Shown here in pieces: positions 11,239 to 20,998 of a DNA stretch of 64,000 nucleotides. The DNA is from Atriophallophorus winterbourni (lineage: Eukaryota > Platyhelminthes > Trematoda > Plagiorchiida > Microphallidae), in assembly GCA_013407085.1 (NCBI GenBank), contig JACCGJ010019479.1, positions 1-64,000 on the forward strand, read 5' to 3'. Every line of letters begins with the position of its first letter. Position 1 is the stretch's first letter. The position numbers were made by a program, and so were the translations under genes. Under the pieces are notes generated by a model. It was given only the letters and a program-made list of their open reading frames with translations, did not search any database and was not told the origin of the DNA.

Positions 11239-11790
11239 TGGTGAAAAGGATGATCGACGAGAAAACGTCGAATAGAACTGACAACGCCCGTTTTAGCGGC
11301 TTTAATGTTCGCCCACCGGCACCACTCAAAATGGAAGGTGATGAAGGATTGGCAGAGAGATGGAAACTGTGGAAGCAACAGTTTAGCGACCTTCGGACGT
11401 TGGCGAACCTGACGAATACCGATAAAGCGTATCAAACGGCGACGCTGAGGAATGCGCTTGGTGATCAGGCGACGAAGTCCATACAATATTTCACATTTGA
11501 TGAGAACGAAGACGCAGATTCAAAGTGATTCAAATTTGTTATGGTCTAAAAAGCATTTAGCTTAACAATAATCATAGGATGGAGTTATGAGGTATATGCA
11601 ATAAAAAAGAAGAAGAACAGGGAAACTCTTGTAGTGTAAATCGTATCGAAATTTGGGTTGTCTCTCAAGTATTTGACTGGGAAACAATCTTCGCGAAGCT
11701 CGAAGAACTTTGCCTCGGTCAAGTAAACGATGTAAATTCGATTCTCACGTACAAGATGCCAATGAGCCGATCATTTGAAAAACGGCAGGA
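11239..11790 (+). pseudogene. gag-like remnant of the small LTR element, itself interrupted
   Basis: The open frame 11232-11528 contains RWKLWKQQFSDLRTLANLT, ATLRNALGDQA and YFTFDENED, a pattern seen in gypsy-type gag proteins (W..WK..F, then LR..LG..A). A likely start is the ATG at 11332. At about 11529-11600 a CR1 3' UTR fragment on the - strand interrupts it (GTCTAAAAAGCATTTAGC). Gag-like coding resumes near 11660 with DWETIFAKLEELCLGQVNDV. No capsid zinc knuckle is visible. Confidence 0.65.
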
Positions 11791-11945
11791 TGTGGAGTGG
11801 CTGTCAGTATGAATACTCGTTTTCCAATCAGAATGCAGTAGCTGTCAGTGTATCTATCTCTGTATTCTAATATCCATTAATGATTCATGTGTTTGTTGAC
11901 GTGTAGTGAATACACATTTGTCGCTCTGATCTGGACTTTTCTACA
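11791..11945 (+). repeat. 3' LTR
   Basis: 155 bp, the same length as the 5' LTR, ending TTTTCTACA and followed by the target duplication GCATA. Confidence 0.85.
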
Positions 11946-12106
11946 GCATACAGCGTCGCAAAACATCTAGAAGACAATTTCTAACTCACATCGAACAATA
12001 CGACTTTCGAAAAAGGTACTCTTACCTTTCAAACCTTTTACTCGCCCTCGATGACCTGTCACAAGCTATAGACAAAGGTTTCACCATACACGCTCGAGAT
12101 CTGGAT

Positions 12107-12601
12107 ATGTCAAAAGCATTGGACCGTGTCAACCACATTCTGTTACTTCAAAAAATAGCGCAATGTGGCATCAAGGGTCCACTACTAGCCTGGTTGGAGG
12201 ATTATCTCCGCGACAGTGACATTCGAGTGAGGGTTGATGGTGCTTTATCACGACCAATTGCAGTAACGCGTGGAAAGTCACAGGGATTAGTGCTTGGACC
12301 AATTCTTTTTCTGATGTATGTCAACGACTTACCTAAACTTGTTCGCTGCAAAATCTTGTTATTTGCGGATGACATCAAGCTGTGGACACAAGTACGTACA
12401 ACTGAGGATTGCAGAGAGCTTCAGCTGGACCTCGATGCCTTACAAGACTGGTCAGTTAGAAATCAACTACCTTTCAGTGTCAGAAAATGCAAGGGATTGA
12501 CTGTTGGAAGACATTTCGAATTGTTTTATACCCTCGGTTTTAATATTCTTGAAAGCACCGACAAGGAGAAGGACTTGGGTGGGTGGTTGAGTAGCGCTTG
12601 A
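12107..12601 (+). pseudogene. CR1-E ORF2, RT palm segment
   Basis: 164 open codons covering the RT palm: DRVNHILLLQK, RVRVDGALSRPIAVT, then KSQGLVLGPILF where active copies read VPQGSVLGP, then LLFADDIKLW with both catalytic aspartates. The frame is lost at 12601 shortly after KEKDLGGW. Upstream RT lies beyond the LTR insertion and contains stops and frameshifts. Confidence 0.8.
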
Positions 12602-13114
12602 CACCGTCACATAACGCCACAGCTGTCTATGAAAAGACGTCAAGAGTACTGCTTCCGCTAAAGCGCGATGTCGGGAGTTTCATCAAATAAACCGTTCATC
12701 GAAAAATTAATACGTACTTGAGGCCAACCATGAAGTAAGCGGTTTGGGTTTGGTGACCCTATCTACAGAAGGAAATTAGCCTTTTGCAGAGCATATTTTA
12801 TCTAAACATCCAAGCTTGTATGTGGTTTGAAGCATAAACAATACGAAGATCGTATTACAAGTCTCAATCTCTTCGACTCTCTCTACCGCCGCCTTAGAGG
12901 ATTATTTGATTCTTATTTTCAATATATTGCATACCCCCAACCACCAGATTAATAAACTATTCACACGACTACCACCCCGAACAAGCCGGAGTCATGACTA
13001 CACAGCACTTATTTCCGACTCGAGTCTCAACCGTCAAGGGTATTGTTTATTCTGTACGCGTGTTTCACCTGTAACTCCATACCCTGTAATGTTACACATT
13101 CACACAACTTCAAG

Positions 13115-13174
13115 ATTCACTGAACCAGAACTCACTGTCTCCACCTGACGACGGCAAACAGCCAGAAACCGGTA
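13115..13174 (+). repeat. Hammerhead repeat A, partial unit cut at the ribozyme cleavage site
   Basis: CACTGAACC through CCGGTA matches the last ~60 bases of the 242-bp unit at 13731-13972. It carries the ribozyme from stem I 5' strand (CCAC, 13141-13144), CUGACGA (13145-13151), stem II GGC/GCC, GAAA and ACCGGU to the cleavage base A13174. The stem I 3' strand is absent because CR1-F begins at 13175. Confidence 0.75.
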
Positions 13175-13730
13175 ATTCAAAGTTTTAATAGTCCAAAAAG
13201 CAAATACTTTACAGTAACCACAGATTTAAAATATAGGGAATGCATAAAAACGAGACAAATGTTTTATCAATATGGAAAGTCAGCACGTGTACTCAGGTGC
13301 GAGGTTGGGTTTAGTCAACATAAACTTAACAAGTTCAGCTTTGAACAAGTTCAGGCTTGATGCGCAAATGACATGTGGGGGTAGAGAGTTCTATATAAAA
13401 CAAACTCGTACAGCAAAGAAAAACCTTCTACAATTTGATCTGGAGTATGAAATAATTAACTTGTAGCCATGCGATCTGCTACCACGTGCTTCTTGCCGAT
13501 GAAACAGTTGTTCAAGTGGGTGATCCACTGTATGCAGAATGATGAACAGCACCCAGAGACGACGGTAGGAAAAGTCAAAGAGGTTTAGAGTTGCAATCCT
13601 CTCCTCGTATGACCTTTTATATATCTCGGTCACCGGTTTTGTTGTATACGTGTTGCCGCAAGGTCATGTCCTTCTGTAACCATGGGGACCATGCTTGAAC
13701 AGCGTACTCCATTGTTGGTCTGATATAGGT
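13175..13730 (-). mobile_element. CR1-F, 5'-truncated CR1 3' end
   Basis: The 3' end lies at the left (AATTCAAAGTTTTAATAGTCC). ORF2 C-terminal coding reads leftwards (YEERIATLNLFDFSYRRL, RSHGYKLII, NCRRFFFAVRVCF) and is very close to CR1-A. It is truncated at about 13730 inside the PTMEYAVQAWSPW block. It sits between two pieces of hammerhead repeat A, so it inserted into an existing repeat array. Confidence 0.85.
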
Positions 13731-14009
13731 CTGGTGTGTAAGGGATGGGGATGTGAGCAATACATTTCTTTGGTCATCCATAAGCGCCTTGGGTGCTTGA
13801 CCAAGAATCACTTTGTGATTCTGTGTCTCAACATCGTGGCTCGTTGTGCGAACCCTATGTAACAGTTGGCATACAAGTATAACTTTGTTTACTACGTCAC
13901 CACTGTTTCACGGCTCACTGAACCTGATCTTACTGTCTCCACCTGACGACGGCAAACAGCCAGAAACGGGTAGTGGTGTGCAAGGGATGGGGATGTGAGC
14001 AACGCATTA
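13731..14009 (+). repeat. Hammerhead repeat A: one full 242-bp unit plus the start of the next
   Basis: The unit runs from TGGTGTGTAAGGGATGGGG to the ribozyme cleavage base at 13972. The next unit starts GTGGTGTG at 13973 and breaks off about 37 bp later. The same sequence recurs at 18601-19090. It has no ORF of note. A short repeated unit containing one type I hammerhead matches what is described as metazoan retrozymes or hammerhead satellites. Confidence 0.8.
13939..13976 (+). ncRNA. Hammerhead ribozyme (repeat A), best-preserved copy of family A
   Basis: Stem I is CCAC (13939-13942) with GUGG (13973-13976). Core CUGACGA is at 13943-13949. Stem II is GGC/GCC with loop AAACA. GAAA is at 13963-13966, followed by a minimal stem III (ACGGGU) and cleavage base A13972. 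All invariant core bases are present; stem II is short and its base next to the core is a C/A mismatch. Loop-less stem III suggests it may act as a dimer, as reported for similar minimal hammerheads. Confidence 0.75.
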
Positions 14010-14640
14010 ATATAAAATACAATTAGGTCAGAATAAAATGTTTTTTAAAGTATACAAATTAATTTTAATAATGATCGCTGCGATCAGTGTGACGCTTTTT
14101 GCATAAATCTACAGCACTCTAGCATTAGATTTACATACGTGGGTATAACGAAATTTGTCAGACATTTTCAGAAATAACCATTTCAGAAAGAAGCTCACTG
14201 ATCTGAGCATCAGAAGGCGGATCACTGTCTTCCTATTGTTTATTGCATATTGCTTAACTGGAACTTCAGATTTCAAACCATCCTCTTCAATGGTTATACC
14301 ACCATTATCCATTAGACTAAGTACGTATGACGATGACTGTACGTGTGATGGAAATGCATGAATATGAATAAAGTGGATGTCGTTCGCAAACATACATAGA
14401 ATAAACACCCTCATCTCTAAATTTTGAATTTGAAGTGCCGACACTCGAGAAATAATATTCATTGAACCCAGTATCTGTTGTATCAGGTCAAGTATCCTAA
14501 CGTGAAAAAACACTTTATCGCAGTCAACGAGATTCCTTTAATGGTTAAGGACAGACCGGAACAAATTACAAAATCACGGCTACTGTTGAACTAGTAAAAT
14601 TTTAAATAGTATAAAGCAACATCATACTACTGTAATAGAG
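14010..14640. other. Mostly unassigned; possible short coding segment on the - strand
   Basis: A 134-codon - strand ORF (14513-14109) has no family I recognise. In another - strand frame, about 14237-14166, an open stretch reads EDSDPPSDAQISELLSEM and ends VISENV-stop, directly after an AATAG that could be a splice acceptor. This could be the last exon of an unseen gene or chance. Evidence is weak. Confidence 0.25.
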
Positions 14641-15068
14641 TCACCATCCGGAATATCTTATTGTAGATTTGAATTATGTGCGATCATCAAGATTTTTGAT
14701 GAATATCGCTCTGTAAATATTTTATGAAAAACGGATTACCTAAAATACACGAATTCAATATCTCATTACGCCCGATAGTTTCGTTACCAAGAGGACCGAA
14801 TTACACGTTATCGAAGGAACACGACGTCAACTCCACAGAACAATTCCTCCTGATATTGAAGAATGTGCAAATCGATAAAGATGAAATAATATTTTCTTTC
14901 GACTCAATCGCTTTATTTACATTATTCGATCAAACACTCACAAAGCAGATCATATCAGTGCTGTTCCACATAAAATGGAATTGAACAAAACGGAAATCGA
15001 GTAACACACTTCGAGTTCAATGGTAAAATCTACGAACAGATTCAAACAAGACCAATGGGATTGTAGCA
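14640..15068 (+). mobile_element. Penelope-like RT remnant
   Basis: The 86-codon ORF 14724-14984 has the PLE RT start LPKIHEFNISLRPIVSLPRG, then IIFSFDSIALFTLFD, equivalent to the SFDVKSLFT block with the first catalytic aspartate. After a stop and frame change, HFEFNGKIYEQIQTRPMGL at 15008-15066 matches the F-NG-IYEQ-GTPMG motif, ending in TAG. The YVDD active site is absent. The fragment is 5'- and 3'-truncated. Confidence 0.8.
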
Positions 15069-15469
15069 ATTTGTAATTCCGCTTTTTTTAATTTATTTCC
15101 ATTTCTATCGATGCTTGTTTTAATCAATTATTATTACACAATATACTTTTTCCGCGCACGTTCTCCTTCGGCTTTGTTCGCTGGTGCTTTATTGCTGCAT
15201 GTTTGTGAATGACGACGGTTAACGGCAAAATTGACGTCTCGCCACTTTTTTCAGCTTCGAGAATTACCACTGCTGATCAACGCGACGCACCGGAGTTCGG
15301 AGTTGGAATATTGTGTGTGGATAATTGCATTGGACATTAAACTCGTTCCTCTGTCCATTTTTACTTTAACATTTTTCTGTTATATTTTGTACTTATATAC
15401 TACGTAATTGGTGAGCACGTTGTCCATTTTTCGTTAAGAATTCCCATTATTGTTTTCAATATTTCCATT
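15069..15469. other. No gene; possibly LTR-element leader
   Basis: A+T-rich sequence without usable ORFs. Because a gag-like start follows at 15470, part of it could be the leader of an LTR element, but I find no second LTR copy in the window. Confidence 0.25.
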
Positions 15470-15577
15470 ATGTCGTTTGAACCCACCGACATATCTGATT
15501 CGCAAGTGAAAGTTAACGGCTGCAACACCCCAGCATTTCACACCGCTAAGCCACGTGTCTGGTTCATTCATATATAA
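15470..15577 (+). pseudogene. gypsy-like gag N-terminal stump
   Basis: 35 codons beginning MSFEPTDISDSQVKVNG and ending KPRVWFIHI-stop. Gag proteins of many gypsy elements start with a short variable segment, then a P-F...P-x-x-W-F-x-x-x-E motif; here PAFHTAKPRVWFIHI fits up to the point where the frame ends and CR1-G begins. Short, so uncertain. Confidence 0.4.
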
Positions 15578-15586
15578 GGTTTCAAG

Positions 15587-17690
15587 CGTAAATGTCGAAT
15601 TCAAGGTAATGCAAGGTTTTTAATGGCAACAAGCTTAACAACAAGCATAGGATGGTGAAAAGTGAATTGTAATTGTATAAACAAGATAAGGAATTAGATT
15701 AAGTGTTCGGGAAACGAATAATTCTATAACACCTCGTCTAATTTCGTTTTAAATTCATGCAAAATGGTGGAGTGAGCAACGATTGAAAGTGAACTTTTTC
15801 CAAGTAAAACAGAAACGGACAGAGTAACAATACCTTCTACAGTTCAGTCCGGAATGGGTTACCACCAGCAGATATTCATGGGTCTGATAATTTTTCGTAT
15901 CCCTTCGCGTGAATAAATTCTGTAAGGGATGGTTCTGGTTATGGAATGTTTTGTAAAGTAAGATAAGTTCTGCTCTAATTCTTCGATACGGAAAGTCGAA
16001 CAGCATCAGTTGAGCTATCCTTTCGTTATTAGGCTTGTTTTGGATGCTGAGAACTAGTTTTGTTAAGCGGTGATAGATTCGCTGAATAAGTGCCACATCC
16101 TTCTTGAACCGCGGAGACCATGAAGCACACCGTATTCCATGACTGGTCTAAAGTATGTATTCATGATCTTTAGGAATATATTTTGCGAAATTTTCCCAAA
16201 TACTCGTTGGTGTAAATTTAGGATACGTGTTGCTTTTTTAAAGTCACTGTTAGTTTGAACTGATATTTTCAAACTGGAGCATATCCAGGCACCCAAATGT
16301 TTTACTCCACTGCAATTTCCATGTTAACGTGCAAGCCTATTTGGTTTGTGAACTATACTCGATACCCCACATTCACGATCCTGTATTTATTGGAGTTAAA
16401 CGGCAGTTTGTTCTTCAATGACATGCTGTGAAGCGTATTAAGATCTTTTTGTAATAGCAGATGCAACGCCATATCTTTATGTCTTCCTCAAATAACGAAA
16501 CGTTACATCAAACAAGTTCCGGTACTGCATAAACCAGAAAGAGGATCGGACCAAGGACTGAGCGTTGGGCGACTCCTCTAGTTGCTGCGATTGTTTTTAA
16601 TATTGGAGCATCAACACGTACCTGGGTAGTGCGATTGGTTAGGTAGTTATTTAGCCAATTCAAAAACTTTCCTGTGATACCAAGCCTTTCAAGCTTCTGT
16701 AGAAGTAGGGTATGGTCAACACGATCACATGCTTTTGAGATAACGAAGCACCAGGGGTGTATTGCTTGCAGAGTTTCGGAGCGATTTCCAGCTTTGTAAA
16801 TAAGAAAAACTATTCCACGTTTCCAATCTTTAGGAATCACTTCATTTGCCAGTGTTTGTTTGAACAATTATGTGCGTGGTTTGTATAGCAAATTCGCACA
16901 TTGCTTCAATATTAGCGGGGTTATTTAGTCTGCCCCAGGAGACTTTCCGGTTTTAAGAATAAATACACCTTGAAGGACGCGTTTTGAGATGACATTTATT
17001 TCACTCATGGCAACAGTGGTTGAAAGTGTTTGATTTGGGAAGTTTATTGCATGCTCTCTCGGATTGAATACAGATGAATAAAACGTCGTCAAAGCTTTAG
17101 TATTTTCTGATGCAGTTGTTGTTGGTCCACCTGACGTGTTCACGGACGCAACTCCTTTTTTCACCTTAGCTTGATCGTTAACCGTAAGATAAAGTATTTT
17201 GTTTACTTTGTTCCGCAGTAAACGGAATGTTTCCCATGTCTCCGATGATGGGGTTTGCCGATGGTGTCGCCGAGCAATAATGCGTACTTTTAACCACTTG
17301 CGAGTTATGCTTCTCAGTTTAAATTCGAGGGTTTTTTGATTTCCTGAGGACAAATTCAAAGCTAACTTCGATTGAATTCTTAAGATTAGATATTAGCCAT
17401 ATTCAAAACTTATGTACGTTGCTGTTTTCCGGTTAATAGTTAATCGTGTTTATCTGAGCATCACTTAACGCCATAGTGTTTATCCGCCTGACTGTTTTAC
17501 GGGCATCATTTGTTCTTACCGCTTAAAACAGATAGTCAAACTGGATGATGACGTGATCACTTAGTCCCAGTGGACTCTCGTGAGCAACGTTATCAATGTC
17601 ATGTTCATTGCTTGTCAGAACGAGATCCAAGAGTAAAGGAACATGTTCCTAGTTGTATCTTCATTCCATTGGTAGTTAATGAACTATGCC
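15587..17690 (-). mobile_element. CR1-G, truncated CR1 of the CR1-K subfamily
   Basis: The 3' end at 15587 (AAGGTTTTTAATGGCAACAAGC) closely resembles the CR1-K 3' end at 40445. Reading leftwards on the - strand: endonuclease remnant (17645-17520, LSDHVIIQF-type sequence), linker (17359-16925), RT (16867-16508) and C-terminus (16296-15755). A deletion near 16760 removes part of the NYRPVTLL region and joins it to KACDRVDHTLLLQ. Confidence 0.85.
15755..17359 (-). pseudogene. CR1-G ORF2 remnant
   Basis: Four open pieces in different frames: 17359-16925 (linker, TLSTTVAMSEINVISKRVLQ), 16867-16508 (IPKDWKRGIVFLIYKAGNRS; AATRGVAQRSVLGPILF, where VPQGS is mutated), 16296-16063 and 16096-15755 (C-terminal). 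The FADD catalytic block near 16490 is damaged. Non-functional. Confidence 0.8.
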
Positions 17691-17739
17691 TTATTTATGT
17701 GACACGGCAGATCCTGTTTACGTTTTTCAACTGTTTCTC

Positions 17740-17990
17740 AATTTTATAAGTAAGGATAATATCACGCCGTATCCTCCTTTGGGTAAAGCCCCTTATGCCC
17801 GGACGTTTCAATCATTAAGTGTACGGAACATTGTAAACACCCATCACTAACGTTAAAGCTCTGTGATAAATGTGATATTTTCGCAGCCAAAGAGCCCAAA
17901 CATCTACCATTCTCCATTGTTGGGAGAATGAGGTTTGAGTACTTTTCTAGCGAGAAACTTCCAAATATTCCTTAAAAGATGGCTAAACCT
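17740..17990 (-). mobile_element. Degenerate CR1 fragment (CR1-H subfamily)
   Basis: GTATCCTCCTTTGGGTAAAG and the following 200 bases correspond to the - strand of the RRI-RDIILTYR and RLRRLGL region of CR1-H (compare 20500-20600) and to CR1-J near 28490. It contains many indels. Confidence 0.65.
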
Positions 17991-18520
17991 TAGACTTCAC
18001 AACAAATCAGGCAAAACAGCAAGCTCCGAATTAATCAAAGTTAAATGAAAATGAAACATGACACGACAAAAATGGTACTTGTTCAAGACTAAAATCAGTT
18101 TTTCGATATAATTTATGTTCCTCTTAACTTCATCATCAGCAATACCATGTGCTTATCTTTCAGTTCGTCTATCGTAGAACGATAGCCATACATGAGTTTC
18201 CATCCCAGGATTTCCAGCAAATGATTATCCCACAATGAGCGAACACCAGGTATGCTGTCATTTAAGATGTCATTGTTCTTATACTAGTGAGATTTTTTTT
18301 CTGGAACTGTTTTAAAAAGTATGCGCGGCGAACTTACGTGATATTGCCTACGTTGATTGGGTCGTACGTGTAGATAGGAAAACTGTTCTATTTCAAACAA
18401 TTTGTTGCATAGAGAATTGAAATCACCAAGACGATCTGTTGATAAACCACAACTATGGATCAAATACGGTTGTAGAAAACATGAAGGCTCTCCACAATGA
18501 GATCACTTCGCGGGAAGACA
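17991..18520. other. No recognised gene
   Basis: A+T-rich, no convincing coding segment and no repeat that I can match in the window. Confidence 0.35.
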
Positions 18521-18600
18521 TAGTAGTCAAAACAAGAACTGAACCTTGAGGAACTCCAATAGTTGCTGCGATTGGTTTTGATAATGCAACATCAACACAT
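18521..18600 (-). mobile_element. Short CR1 RT fragment abutting a hammerhead repeat
   Basis: On the - strand it encodes VDVALSKPIAATIGVPQGSV, the RT motif of the CR1-K subfamily. Its truncated 5' end joins hammerhead repeat A in the middle of the ribozyme at 18600/18601. Confidence 0.75.
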
Positions 18601-18768
18601 ACGGCAAACAGCCAAAATCCGGTTGTGGTGTGTACAATCACTATGTGATTCTATGTTTGAACACCGTTGTTCGTTGTACGAACCCTATGTAACAGTTGGC
18701 ATACAAGTATAACTTTGTTTACTACTTATCGACTGTTTAAAGGCTCACTGAATCTAATCTTGCTGTCT

Positions 18769-18806
18769 CCAGCTGATGACGGCAAACAGCTAGAAACTGG
18801 TAATAG
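18769..18806 (+). ncRNA. Degenerate hammerhead (repeat A, unit 2)
   Basis: Core CUGAUGA (18773-18779) and GAAA (18793-18796) are intact. Stem I (CCAG/AUAG) and stem II (GGC/GCU) are weakened, and stem III reads ACUGGU. The cleavage base is A18802. Activity is doubtful. Confidence 0.6.
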
Positions 18807-19010
18807 AGTGTAATTTTGGGGGATGTTAGCAACACATTACTTTGGTCATCCATAAGCGCCTCGAGTGCTTGACCAAGAATCACTTTGTGAATCCGTGTCT
18901 GAACATCGTGGTTCGTTGTACGAACCCTATATAACAGTTGGCATACGAGTATAACTTTGTTTACCACTTTACCAATGTTTCAAGGCTCACTGAATTTAAT
19001 CTTACTGTCT

Positions 19011-19048
19011 CCACCTGACGACGGCAAACAACCAAAAACCGATAGTGG
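19011..19048 (+). ncRNA. Degenerate hammerhead (repeat A, unit 3)
   Basis: Stem I is intact (CCAC/GUGG) and core CUGACGA is intact (19015-19021), but GAAA has become AAAA and stem II is reduced to GGC/ACC. Probably inactive. Confidence 0.6.
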
Positions 19049-19257
19049 TGTGTAAGGGATGGGGATGTGAGCAACACATTACTTTGGTTAACCAGTTTAT
19101 TACAAACTTTCATTTCATGCGCGACAGACTGTTTGACCCTGAGCAATACACGGCGGTTGGGTCACCTATGTGATATCGATCTGTGACGATCGTGGTGAAG
19201 TTGGTGGCCATGCGATGGTCTCTTCACACGATCGATTTCAACCGTGTATGGTACATG

Positions 19258-20860
19258 GTACATTCTAAGGTGTTCGTGCCAAAGGTTTTAGTGGAACGTT
19301 CTGAGTATTCAATTGAAACAGGAATCGAAACGTTGTGCGATATTTCGATAAATCCAATGATTGTTGCAAGTCATTTGCTCAAACTAAAGGTAAGAAAATC
19401 CCCAGGAGCGGATGGCATCACACCGGATGTGCTCAGGTTCTGTCACCGTCAGCTTTGTGAACCGCTCTCCAGCCTGTTTAACTATTCGTTGCTTAAGGGA
19501 GTTGTACCGAAAGATTGGAAGTCCGGCGTGATAACACCTATCTTCAAAGGTGGTTGCCGATCTGACGCTGCAAATTATCGTCCCGTCACACTTTTACCTG
19601 TTATTGCTAAGCTCATGGAACGTATAGTCTCGGAAAGAATAGTTGCACACTTCGAATCGCATAATTTGTTTTCGCCAGCGCAGCATGGATTTCGATCACA
19701 CCGATCTTGTCTCACAAATCTTCTCCTCACGTTAGACGACTGGACAAAGGAGATGGATAAAAGTTCTTGCATCCACGTCTGTTACCTAGACATTTCGAAA
19801 GCTTTTGACAGAGTCAATCATCATTTGCTTCTTCAAAAACTGATGCGTTTAGGAATATGTGATCCACTCCTCTCATGGTTGTGCGACTATCTGTCAGATC
19901 GCGACGCCCGAGTTAAAGTTAACGGAGCGCTATCCCAAACGTTCAAAACCACCAGTGGAGTCCCACAAGGGTCTGTGCTAGGCCCGCTCCTCTTTCTGTT
20001 GTACATAAATGATTTACCCCCCCTCATATCGTCCAAAATGTCCTGTTCGCGGATGATATGAAAATTTGGACGACAATAAGTTCTGCAGAGGATTGTGAGA
20101 AACTGCGAACGGATTTGGACAGCGTGTCGAATTGGGCGGCCATGAATGACATGTCATTCAACATACAGAAATGTAAGATGCTCCATCTTGGCAAGAATGT
20201 TCCTTGGACATATCGATTGGGAACTGAAAACCTAGCATGGAGCTCGTTAGAAAAAGATCTTGGAGTGTGGATTAGCGGGAACCTGAAGAGCACAGCGCAC
20301 TGCCAGAACACATATCGACGGGCAAACAGATTGTTGGGTATCTTTCGAAGAATATTTGGAAGATTCTCTCTGGTAACGTTACCAAGGATAATGAATGTCT
20401 ACCTTCGCCCTACGATGGAGTATGCGGTAGAGGTCTGGGCTCCTTGGCTGCGAAAGGATATTGCTCTCTTCGATAAAATCTATCATAGAGCAACAAAGTT
20501 AGTGATGGGTCTTCGCAATGTTCCGTACACCGAAAGATTGCGACGTCTGGGTCTATGCGACTTTACCCAAAGGAGGATACGACGCGATATTATTCTGACT
20601 TATAGAATTGTGTCTACCGAAGGACATCCACTAAAACACTTGCTTGATGTGTGTGATGGAAAGTGACACGCGGACATACCTTATCCCTTTACGTCCCAAG
20701 TTCCCGTATTGACTGTCGGCGCCATTTTTTCGCCATACGTGCTATATTTCTTTGGAATTCCCTACCCCAACATGTGGTGGACTCTCCTTGCCTGGCGGCG
20801 TTTAAAGTAAAATTGGACTTACATATGCAAAAGAATAACATTCGTGAGCCCTACATTTGA
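19258..20860 (+). pseudogene. CR1-H reverse transcriptase and C-terminal domain, two frameshifts
   Basis: Motifs in order: RKSPGADGITPDVLR (19390), NYRPVTLLPVIAKLMERIV (19575), CYLDISKAFDRVNHH (19780), SGVPQGSVLGPLLFLLYIND (19955), then a one-base deletion at about 20038 (AAAATGTCC where CR1-N has AAAATGGTCC) that shifts out of frame just before LFADDMKIW. The second ORF is 20058-20666. A second small deletion at about 20660 separates the last ORF, 20663-20860. Otherwise near-complete. Confidence 0.88.
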
Positions 20861-20998
20861 TATTCTCTATTGCTTTTATACTATTGTATTTTTTCATGTT
20901 TTATTAATACCGTTATCCTGTGGTGTTGTAAAGTATTAACTTTTTAACCATAAATCTTTGAATTTGAATTTGAATTTAAATTTGAATTGAATTTGAAT
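19258..20998 (+). mobile_element. CR1-H, 5'-truncated CR1
   Basis: Starts just before RT and runs to the 3' tail of TTGAATT-type repeats (20956-20998). It is the best-preserved copy of a subfamily that also includes CR1-J, CR1-N and CR1-O. It carries full RT and C-terminal domains with only two frameshifts. The ORF beginning at 19183 extends upstream into unrelated sequence. Confidence 0.9.

Larger units (their letters stand above)
11084..11945 (+). mobile_element. Small gypsy-like LTR retrotransposon with gag remnant only
   Basis: 862 bp. Two 155-bp direct repeats (11084-11238, 11791-11945) begin TGTGGAGTGG and end in TACA, giving TGT...ACA ends. GCATA occurs immediately before (11079-11083) and after (11946-11950), a 5-bp target-site duplication. 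The CR1-E reverse transcriptase reads straight across once the element is removed. The 552-bp interior encodes only gag-like sequence and lacks protease, RT and integrase, so it must have depended on another element. By hand count the two LTRs differ at about 14 of 155 positions, without gaps. Confidence 0.88.
9760..13118 (+). mobile_element. CR1-E, CR1 element split by an LTR retrotransposon
   Basis: Endonuclease remnants (MWCSLNVTAGEKCIVGVIYH at about 9790; NNTRFPGTDTPSILDLMLTN at about 10050; GLSDHLVI) are followed by RT (KKSPRADEITPLIL at about 10840; NYRPVTRLPLI at about 11020). The sequence stops at 11083 and resumes at 11946 after the inserted LTR element, continuing with DMSKALDRVNHI (about 12105), FADDIKLW (about 12360) and the C-terminal domain to about 13118. 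The 3' UTR is missing; hammerhead repeat sequence begins instead. Confidence 0.85.
18601..19090 (+). repeat. Tandem array of hammerhead repeat A (242-bp period)
   Basis: Three successive ribozyme motifs. The cleavage bases of the second and third (18802, 19044) are exactly 242 bp apart. The first unit has lost about 64 bp between GTGGTGTG and TCACT, giving 178 bp spacing. Shared landmarks in each unit: CTTGACCAAGAATCACTTTG, GTTCGTTGTACGAACCC (an inverted repeat), AACAGTTGGCATAC and CTTACTGTCTCCACCTGA. The array decays at about 19090. Confidence 0.85.

Noticed and set aside
13272..13466. A 64-codon + strand ORF within CR1-F
   Set aside because: It is the antisense of CR1-F ORF2 coding sequence; the - strand frame carries the RT C-terminal motifs.
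18453..18641. A 61-codon - strand ORF with a VPQGS motif as a gene
   Set aside because: Only the part at 18521-18600 is CR1 RT; the rest reads through unrelated sequence and hammerhead repeat.
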